A stretch of DNA of 64,000 bases from Streptomyces sp. NRRL WC-3626 (GTDB taxonomy: Bacteria > Actinomycetota > Actinomycetes > Streptomycetales > Streptomycetaceae), in the NCBI RefSeq assembly GCF_000718785.1, contig NZ_JOCA01000014.1:124001-188000 (forward strand). Direction: 5' to 3'. A program made the translations under genes and the position numbers. Shown here one piece after another: positions 58,203 through 64,000 of this stretch. The number at the start of each line of letters is the position of its first letter. Within the stretch, counting starts at the first letter, position 1. The notes below the pieces were generated by a model. The model searched no databases, had not been told where the DNA came from, and saw only the letters and a program-made list of their open reading frames with translations.

Positions 58203-58682
58203 TTATGTGCGGCCGGAGCGACAACGCGGTGCCGGGTTCGGCCGGGACGGTTCGCGGGTCATGAACACGTCGACCGGGTCCTCCGTCCGTACGGTGAATC
58301 CGTGCCGCTCGTAGAGGCGGCGGGCCGGACTGCCGCGCAGGACGTTCAGCCGTACGACGGTGGCGGCGCGGTCGCACCGCTCCAGCAGTTCGCGCAGCAC
58401 GGCCGAGCCGATGCCGCCGCCCTGACGGTCCGGTGCCAGATAGAAGTGCTCCAGCCAGTGGCAGTCCCCGGCGGGACGCAGGGCCACACAGCCGGCGAAG
58501 GCGCCGCCCGTCTCGATCACCCACGTGTGGGCCGGGTCGAAGCCGTCGCGCAGCCGCTGCCGTACCCGCTGCGCGTCGTAGCGGCCGAGCCGTTCCAGAT
58601 CGGCCCGCAGGACCAGGGCGCGCAGCTCGGCCACCGCCTCCACGTCCGTGGCGGCCGCCTGCCGCAGGCCCCAGTCCTCCAT
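58203..58682 (-). CDS. GNAT family N-acetyltransferase
   Basis: The protein has 159 residues. The acetyl-CoA-binding motif reads LAPDRQGGGIGSAVLRELLER (R/Q-x-x-G-x-G/A type), followed by VVRLNVLRGSPARRLYERHGF. The substrate is not predictable. The start is ATG 58682 or GTG 58691. No ribosome site is clear for either. It is in line with the MBL gene but 33 bases away. Confidence 0.87.
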   Translation of the reverse strand: MEDWGLRQAAATDVEAVAELRALVLRADLERLGRYDAQRVRQRLRDGFDPAHTWVIETGGAFAGCVALRPAGDCHWLEHFYLAPDRQGGGIGSAVLRELLERCDRAATVVRLNVLRGSPARRLYERHGFTVRTEDPVDVFMTREPSRPNPAPRCRSGRT

Positions 58683-58707
58683 GATCACCACGCTACCGCG
58701 CGGGTGC

Positions 58708-59526
58708 TCACGCCACCGAGGCGATCCGCTCCTTGATGTCGTGCGGCGACAGCGCCCCCTTGGCGATCACATGGTCGCCGGAGGACTCCCCGCGCAGCCG
58801 GCGGCCGATCCACGGCACCAGGTACTCGCGGGCCCAGTGGACGTCGTCCCGCCGGATCTCCAGGACGCCGCGGGGCGGCAGGGACGGCCAGGGCTGCTCC
58901 GGGTCGGCCGGGGTCCTGAGGCCGAGGGCCTGTCCCGCGCGCAGTGCGACGCGGGTGTGCCCCTCCGGTGACAGGTGCAGCCGGTCGGCGTCCCACGCCC
59001 TGCGGTCCTGGACGCTCCTGAGGGACCACAGGTCGAGCACCGGGCAGCCGTAGCGGTCGGCGACGGCCCGCACATGCCCGTTGTACGTCGCGATCTTGCC
59101 GCGCAGATGCTTCAGCAGGGGCACGCCACGGGTGTCGAACCCGGTCGTCACCATCACCGTGCCCGATACGGCCGTGAGCGCGGCGATCGCCTGCTCGAAC
59201 CGCTCGGCCACCTCGTCCGGGTCGCTGCCGGGACGGAGGATGTCGTTGCCGCCCGCGCAGAACGAGACCAGGTCGGGGGCGAGTTCGACCGCCCTCACCA
59301 GTTGGTCCGCCATGATCTGGTCCAGGAGCTTTCCGCGCACCGCGAGATTCGTGTACTGGAAGTCGCCTTCGGGCCGGAGGTCCGCGAGAAGGACGGCGAA
59401 CCGGTCGGCCCAGCCGACGAACGCCCCGTCGGGGCCGGGGTCGCCGACGCCCTCGGTGAAGCTGTCCCCCACCGCCACGTACGACCCGATCACTGCTCTG
59501 CTGTCACTCTTCGAATCGTCTGCCAC
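58708..59526 (-). CDS. SGNH/GDSL family hydrolase
   Basis: The protein has 272 residues, no signal peptide. Block I is VAVGDSFTEG with the nucleophile Ser, block III is GGNDIL, and block V holds the catalytic pair DADRLH. These are serine esterases or lipases acting on small acyl esters. A GTG at 59526 starts the family-typical N terminus but has a weak ribosome site. It is monocistronic by position. Confidence 0.88.
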   Translation of the reverse strand: MADDSKSDSRAVIGSYVAVGDSFTEGVGDPGPDGAFVGWADRFAVLLADLRPEGDFQYTNLAVRGKLLDQIMADQLVRAVELAPDLVSFCAGGNDILRPGSDPDEVAERFEQAIAALTAVSGTVMVTTGFDTRGVPLLKHLRGKIATYNGHVRAVADRYGCPVLDLWSLRSVQDRRAWDADRLHLSPEGHTRVALRAGQALGLRTPADPEQPWPSLPPRGVLEIRRDDVHWAREYLVPWIGRRLRGESSGDHVIAKGALSPHDIKERIASVA

Positions 59527-59629
59527 GGGAGCTCATGATTCACCTTCCAATGTGACCTACGCGACCGTAAGGAAGGGTTGACGCGCGGTGAGATAAGACA
59601 CTCTCAAAATGTTGGCCAATTCCGGAATA

Positions 59630-59671
59630 CGCCGAAGGCCGGCCCCGTGGATCGGGGTCCGGCCTTCGGCG
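59630..59671 (-). terminator. Terminator after the M23/LysM gene
   Basis: CGCCGAAGGCCGG (59630-59642) pairs with CCGGCCTTCGGCG (59659-59671), and CCCC/GGGG extends the stem around a short loop. It lies 29 bases after the stop codon on the minus strand. Confidence 0.85.
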
Positions 59672-59699
59672 CGCGTGTCAGGAAGGGATGCCGCGGGGG

Positions 59700-60647
59700 T
59701 CAGCCGATGGAGACGCCCTTGGAGCGGAGGTAGGAGACCGGGTCCACGTCCGAGCCGTAGTTCGGGGTGGTGCGGATCTCGAAGTGCAGGTGCGGGCCGG
59801 TCACGTTGCCGGTCGCACCGGAGAGGCCGACCTGCTGGCCGGCGGTGACGGACTGTCCGGCCGAGACGGACAGCGAGGACAGGTGGGCGTACTGGGCGTA
59901 GTAGCCGTCGTTCAGCTTGACGACGACCTGGTTGCCGTACGCGCCGCCCCAGCCGGCGGAGACGACGGTGCCCGCGCCGACGGCCTTCAGGGAGGTGCCG
60001 GTCGGGACGCTGAAGTCGACACCGGTGTGGTAGCCGCTGGACCACATGCTGCCGGCCACCTTGTAGGCGGTGCCGAGGCCGCCGGCGCCGGGCACCGGGG
60101 AGCTGTAGGCGGAGGCGTTCGCGTTCTGCGCGGTGGTGTCCGGGGAGGACTGCTCGGCGGGCTGCTCGGCCGCCTTGGCGGCGGGCTTCGCGGCCTTCGG
60201 CGCGGCGGGCTTCGCCGGCGCCGGGGAGGACTGCTCCGGCGAAGAGGACTGCTTCGGCGCGCTCTTGGCGGCCGCGCCGTCGATGGAGAGCTTCAGACCG
60301 GGGTGGATGAGCGCCGGGTCGGCGCCGACGGCCTCGCGGTTGTCCGCGTAGAGCTGCTTCCAGCCACCGTCGATGTGCTGGGTCTCGGCGATCTTCGCGA
60401 GGTAGTCGCCGGCCTTCACGGTGTACGTGCGGGCCTCGTCGCCCTTTTCGGCGGTGGCCTGCCGGCTCACCACGGAAAGGGACTGGACGGCCTTTTCGGG
60501 GGCGGCCGCCTCAGTGGCGGCGTACGCGCCGGTCGCGCCGAGAAGCGGCAGGGCCAGTGCGGCGCCGCCGGTGCCGGCGACGGCGACGGCGATGGAACGG
60601 GTGAAACGCTGTGCCGTGGTACGGCGGTGCTTACCCTTCGCGGGCAT
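59700..60647 (-). CDS. Secreted LysM-M23 peptidoglycan endopeptidase
   Basis: The protein has 315 residues. A signal peptide (about residues 1-43, ending AYAA) leads to a LysM domain (about 72-120, YTVKAGDYLAKIAETQHIDGGWK). An Ala/Pro/Lys-rich linker follows, then an M23 metallopeptidase domain (about 200-315) with zinc ligands in HTGVDFS and HLHFEI. It cuts peptide bonds in cell-wall peptidoglycan during growth or resuscitation. A c-di-AMP riboswitch sits directly upstream, its 3' end 17 bases from the start. The ATG at 60647 has an AGAGGAA site. Confidence 0.93.
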   Translation of the reverse strand: MPAKGKHRRTTAQRFTRSIAVAVAGTGGAALALPLLGATGAYAATEAAAPEKAVQSLSVVSRQATAEKGDEARTYTVKAGDYLAKIAETQHIDGGWKQLYADNREAVGADPALIHPGLKLSIDGAAAKSAPKQSSSPEQSSPAPAKPAAPKAAKPAAKAAEQPAEQSSPDTTAQNANASAYSSPVPGAGGLGTAYKVAGSMWSSGYHTGVDFSVPTGTSLKAVGAGTVVSAGWGGAYGNQVVVKLNDGYYAQYAHLSSLSVSAGQSVTAGQQVGLSGATGNVTGPHLHFEIRTTPNYGSDVDPVSYLRSKGVSIG

Positions 60648-60664
60648 GTCGAATTCCTCTCCGG

Positions 60665-60837
60665 CGCCTACGAGGTGAGCTGTCGGGTTCGGGCTGGAGA
60701 TGCCCGGCCGCATTGCCGCGCGGCTTAACCCCTAGCCGTTCCGGGAACCGGAACAGGCGGTCTTGCCTGTGGGTCCCCCGTTCCTGCCGTGCACGGGTAT
60801 GTGTGTGCGGGGCTCCGGGCGGCGGCAGGATTAGGCG
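60665..60837 (-). promoter_or_regulatory. c-di-AMP riboswitch (ydaO-yuaA type)
   Basis: On the minus strand the segment begins CGCCTAATCCTG, contains GGGGGACCCA and GGGGTTAAGCC, and ends AACCCGACAGCTCACCTCGTAGGCG-like. These are the conserved blocks of the ydaO class. The outer helix is formed by CGCCTA at the 5' end and TAGGCG at the 3' end. It lies 17 bases before the M23 start, close to the ribosome site. In Streptomyces this class controls cell-wall hydrolases such as rpfA, with c-di-AMP as an off signal. The AT-rich DNA upstream (60840-61020) holds the promoter. Confidence 0.88.
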
Positions 60838-61115
60838 TCCGTCCGGATCGGTGGCGAACGTAAGCGACCCGGACGCGAGGGGACAAGCGCGGGTTCCCCG
60901 GGGGCGGGTTTTTCCGTGATCCAACAACGGAAAAGATCTCACCCAGCGTCAGCCGGGATTCCTTTTCCCTCATGAATTCCCTTGCCACTCCAGAGAATTA
61001 CGTGAACATGGCGATAACGCATCGTCACGAATATGACGGTGCTCACGCACCCCCTCCCCATCTCCCTTCCTTTCGGGGCGTGTTATGCCAAAGCCGCCCA
61101 AACGGACAGAACGCC

Positions 61116-63200
61116 CTAATCGGTCGATCGTTGGCGGCGGAAGCGGAGCACCGTGGCGTCCAGATCCCCCCGCAGCCCGGTGTGCAGTCCGTGGTGCAGC
61201 AGTACGGCACCCCGGTGCGTTTCACCCGTTTCGAGGCATTCGTACGTCGCCTGAGGGTCGAGTCCGCGCAGCCGGAGCGCCGGGACGGGTTCGCCGTAGT
61301 GCTGTGCCTGGAGGCACGCGAGGACGACGGTCTCGTCACCGAGGACGTACTGCACCGCACTGAGCCCGCCCTCCGGGGGCCGCAGCCGGTACTGGTCGCC
61401 ACGCTGGACGAGCGGCCGGATCTCCTTGTAGAGCCCGACCCACTCCCGCGCCTCGGCGAGCTCCTCCCCGGTCCACCGGGCGAGGTCGCCGCCGACACCG
61501 AGCACCCCGGCCATGGCGCTGACGAACCGGAACCGCAGCGAGCTGACCCGTCCGTTGAGCATCACGTTCGGGCTGTCGGTGACCCAGGCCGCCATCACCC
61601 GCGCCGGGTGGACCTGGCTGAAGCCGTGCTGGATGGCGAGCCGGTCGAGCGGATCGGTGTTGTCCGAGGTCCACACCTGGTCGGTACGGGAGAGGACGCC
61701 CAGGTCGATCCGGCCGCCGCCGCCCGAGCAGGACTCGAAGGCCACGCCAGGATGGGCCGCCCGCAGCCGGTCGAGGAGCGCGTACAGCCCACGCACATGG
61801 TCCGTCCACAGCCGCTGCGGATACGGGTCGTCCGGCCAGCCGGCGTCGGTGAAGGAGCGGTTGAAGTCCCACTTCACATAGTCCACGGGAGCGCTGGAGA
61901 GCAGCCCGTCGAGCTGTTCCCAGAGGTACTCCCGGACGTCGTCCCGCGCGAGGTTGAGGACCAGTTGGTTGCGCAGCTCCGTACGCCGGCGGCCCTGCTG
62001 GAACTGCACCCAGTCGGGGTGCGCCCGGTAGAGATCGCTGTCGGGGTTGACCATCTCCGGCTCGACCCAGATGCCGAACCGCATCCCGAGTCCGTGCACA
62101 TGGTCGGCGAGGGGCTTCAGACCGCCCGGGAAGCGGTCCGGGTTGGGCGTCCAGTCGCCGAGCCCGGCCCGGTCGCTCGTGCGGGCCCCGAACCAGCCGT
62201 CGTCGACGACGAACAGCTCGACGCCCAGCGCGGCGGCCCGCTCCGCGAGGGCCCGCTGCTGCTCCTCCGCGATGTCGAACTGGGTGGCCTCCCACGAGTT
62301 GAACAGCACCGGCCGGTCCCGGTCCGCGGCCGGGATCACATACGTCCGCTGATAGGCGTGCCAGGCACGGCTGGCGCCGCCGAAGCCGCCGTCGCTCCAC
62401 AGACCGGCGAAGACCGGCGTGACGTACGTCTCGTCCGTGCCCAGCATCAGCAGGCCGGAGTCGTCGTGTCCCGCGCCGCCGGTGATCTGCACGCGCGCGT
62501 CGGGAAGCTGGGCGACGCCGATCCGCCAGGACCCGGACCAGCCCAACGCGCAGCCGTAGACCTCGCCGCGCTCCTCGGTGGCGTCGGTGTCGAGCGCGAC
62601 CCAGGGCAGATGGTGGTGCCCGGTGTGGCCGCGGCGGCTGCCGATGACCTTCTCGCCATAGGTGAGCGGGGCGCGGGTCAGCCGGGACTCGGCGGCCCAG
62701 CGGCCGTGCAGCTGGGACAGCCGCCAGTGCTCGCGCTCGGGCAGGGTCCAGGTCGCGGAGTCGGCGCGCAGGAGTTCGACGGCGGGGCCCCGGTTGCGCA
62801 GGGTCACCCAGCGTTCGATCACGTCGTCGCGCATCCGGTAGTGCAGGGTGACGGTCAGGTCGCCGTCGCGAAAGCGCAGGCGCAGTCCGCCGTCGTCGCT
62901 CTCGTGGCCGTCGAAGGTCCACTCGGTGCCGCGCCGTCCGTCGGCGGCGCGTACGGACAGGGCGGGCCGGGTGAAGCGCGGGCCGCCCTCGACCGGGTAC
63001 TCCTCGCGCCCGTCCAGCCGGGACTCGAAGGAGCAGTGCTCCGGCATCGGACGGGTGGCGAGAGCCTCCGCGTCGGCGAGCGCGATCCTCGGACCCCAGT
63101 GCAGATGCACCAGCTCGTCACGGTCGGTGAGATGCAGCGCGTAGGCGCTGGCCGGCCCCGACAGGAGCCACGTACGACCGTTTTGGGAGACCTGCGTCAC
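61116..63200 (-). CDS. Alpha-galactosidase (GH36)
   Basis: The protein has 694 residues, the length of bacterial GH36 group I. The nucleophile Asp is in VKWDFNRSF and the acid/base Asp in WTSDNTDPLDR. The substrate loop FESCSGGGGRIDLG and ASFDIAEEQQ-like barrel start (NSWEATQFDIAEEQQ) are conserved. It has no signal peptide and cleaves alpha-1,6-galactosides such as raffinose family sugars in the cytoplasm. The GTG at 63200 was chosen because a GGAGG site lies 5 bases upstream. The gene is not linked to the galactan operon. Confidence 0.92.
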   Translation of the reverse strand: MTQVSQNGRTWLLSGPASAYALHLTDRDELVHLHWGPRIALADAEALATRPMPEHCSFESRLDGREEYPVEGGPRFTRPALSVRAADGRRGTEWTFDGHESDDGGLRLRFRDGDLTVTLHYRMRDDVIERWVTLRNRGPAVELLRADSATWTLPEREHWRLSQLHGRWAAESRLTRAPLTYGEKVIGSRRGHTGHHHLPWVALDTDATEERGEVYGCALGWSGSWRIGVAQLPDARVQITGGAGHDDSGLLMLGTDETYVTPVFAGLWSDGGFGGASRAWHAYQRTYVIPAADRDRPVLFNSWEATQFDIAEEQQRALAERAAALGVELFVVDDGWFGARTSDRAGLGDWTPNPDRFPGGLKPLADHVHGLGMRFGIWVEPEMVNPDSDLYRAHPDWVQFQQGRRRTELRNQLVLNLARDDVREYLWEQLDGLLSSAPVDYVKWDFNRSFTDAGWPDDPYPQRLWTDHVRGLYALLDRLRAAHPGVAFESCSGGGGRIDLGVLSRTDQVWTSDNTDPLDRLAIQHGFSQVHPARVMAAWVTDSPNVMLNGRVSSLRFRFVSAMAGVLGVGGDLARWTGEELAEAREWVGLYKEIRPLVQRGDQYRLRPPEGGLSAVQYVLGDETVVLACLQAQHYGEPVPALRLRGLDPQATYECLETGETHRGAVLLHHGLHTGLRGDLDATVLRFRRQRSTD

Positions 63201-63373
63201 CCGAACCTCCAACAGACCCGAACAGATGCGATCAGACACCAACATCATCGGGGATATGGGGGCGGCCGGGCAATGCCTGTGGACAACTCATTGGCCCAGG
63301 CAGGCATGTCGTATCGTCGAGGCGTGCCCGTCGGCGAGCCCGCCGACGGCGCCGCGAGTGGGAGGAGTCCTTC

Positions 63374-64000
63374 GTGACGCAGCAGGTGCCGTCGACCGAA
63401 CCCGAGCTGGCCGGAGTGCGCAACTTCCGCGACGTGGGCGGGCTGCCGACCGTCGACGGTCGGCGGGTGCGCCACGGGGTGCTGTTCCGCAGCGGGCATC
63501 TCGCGCACGCGACCGCCGAGGACGCCGCCTTCCTCTCCTCCCTCGGACTGCACACGGTCTTCGACTTCCGCAACGCGGCCGACCAGAAGCTGGAGGGGCC
63601 GGACGTCGCGCTGCCGGGCGTGCGCAATGTGAACCTGCCGCTGAGCGACCCGGCCGACGGCGCCGAGTTCTGGAAGATGGTCCGCGACGGCGATCTGGAG
63701 CAGCTGCGCTCGATCCTCGACGACGGCAAGGGCGCGGACCGGATGATCAGCTCCTACCGTCTGATCGTCAAGGAGCGCACCGCCGAGCACTCCCGTGTGC
63801 TGCGCTCGCTCGCCGAGGACAGCGTGCCCGCGCTGATGCACTGCGCGGCCGGCAAGGACCGCGCGGGGCTGTCGGTGGCGGTGACGCTGCTCGCGGTGGG
63901 TGTCGAGCGCGACGCGATCCTCGCCGACTATCTGAAGTCCAACGAGAAGCACCGGCGCTACAAGGTGCGGCGCAGCGGCAGCTCCGCCTCGGCCTACTCC
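63374..64000 (+). CDS. Tyrosine-protein phosphatase family protein (3' truncated by the window)
   Basis: The first 209 codons are present and the frame runs off the window. The P-loop Cys-Arg signature is HCAAGKDRAG with Cys157 as nucleophile, in the tyrosine/serine phosphatase fold that begins GVRNFRDVGGLPT. The fold resembles bacterial PtpB/IphP-type phosphatases. It is divergent from the alpha-galactosidase gene, and the GTG at 63374 has a GGGAGGAG site. Intact members are about 260 residues. Confidence 0.88.
   Translation, partial: MTQQVPSTEPELAGVRNFRDVGGLPTVDGRRVRHGVLFRSGHLAHATAEDAAFLSSLGLHTVFDFRNAADQKLEGPDVALPGVRNVNLPLSDPADGAEFWKMVRDGDLEQLRSILDDGKGADRMISSYRLIVKERTAEHSRVLRSLAEDSVPALMHCAAGKDRAGLSVAVTLLAVGVERDAILADYLKSNEKHRRYKVRRSGSSASAYS

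Noticed and set aside
60725..60988. An 87-residue frame over the riboswitch
   Set aside because: The conserved RNA blocks explain the constraint here. The peptide becomes Pro/Arg-rich inside the riboswitch.
61336..62922. A 528-residue Arg/Pro-rich open frame on the minus strand
   Set aside because: It overlaps the GH36 gene in another frame on the same strand, and its composition is the typical high-GC shadow.

Overview
The window is a high-GC actinobacterial chromosome segment, almost certainly from a Streptomyces. Third codon positions are nearly all G or C, GTG and TTG starts are common, and several regulators look leaderless. It carries a whiE-type spore-pigment polyketide cluster, a conservon (CvnABCD), and a c-di-AMP (ydaO) riboswitch in front of a cell-wall hydrolase. 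I see no tRNA, rRNA, insertion sequence, prophage or CRISPR. The segment reads as ordinary, stably inherited chromosome.

Layout. 1-12.7 kb: the end of a fibronectin-III secreted protein, a small cell-surface protein, a fadH-padR pair with a perfect 20-bp palindrome upstream, a PAS-GAF-SpoIIE phosphatase, a PrmC-like methyltransferase, a molybdopterin oxidoreductase translationally coupled to a flavin reductase, an acetylxylan-esterase-family hydrolase, a GntR/UTRA regulator, a thioesterase behind tandem operators, and a methyltransferase. 12.7-17.3 kb: a short Rho paralogue with a C-rich leader, a D,D-carboxypeptidase-like protein, a type II asparaginase and an FCD regulator. 17.3-19.9 kb: a desaturase, then an ArsR-like/crcB/DUF190/crcB fluoride operon. 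20-28 kb: a galactan-utilisation locus (GH53, GH42, ABC importer, LacI repressor) with a clear divergent promoter/operator region. 28-32.4 kb: VOC, MarR, SseB, an atypical long GAPDH and a helical-repeat protein, ending in a structured intergenic element.

32.4-40.7 kb holds the complete spore-pigment cluster: the divergent hydroxylase (ORFVIII) and ORFI-VII, followed beyond a 22-bp-stem hairpin by a convergent O-methyltransferase. 40.8-45.3 kb: a beta-helix protein, a TetR-MFS pair and an MpaB-type oxygenase. 45.5-50 kb: pobA, a LysR regulator and the threonine catabolic pair kbl-tdh. 50-54.2 kb: a conservon with an attached GAF protein. 54.4-64 kb: a DszC-like flavoenzyme with an Rrf2 regulator and a candidate operator, a lipoprotein, an MBL hydrolase, GNAT and SGNH proteins, the riboswitch-controlled M23/LysM protein, a GH36 alpha-galactosidase and the start of a tyrosine phosphatase.

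The parts most worth a second look are cis-regulatory: the candidate autogenous rut leader of the Rho paralogue, the Rrf2/DszC-like sulfur module, the fluoride operon with its own winged-helix regulator, the tandem GTTGG-N5-CCAAC sites, and the AGTCC repeat array inside the pigment operon. I did not find one large multi-gene system that looks wholly undescribed.
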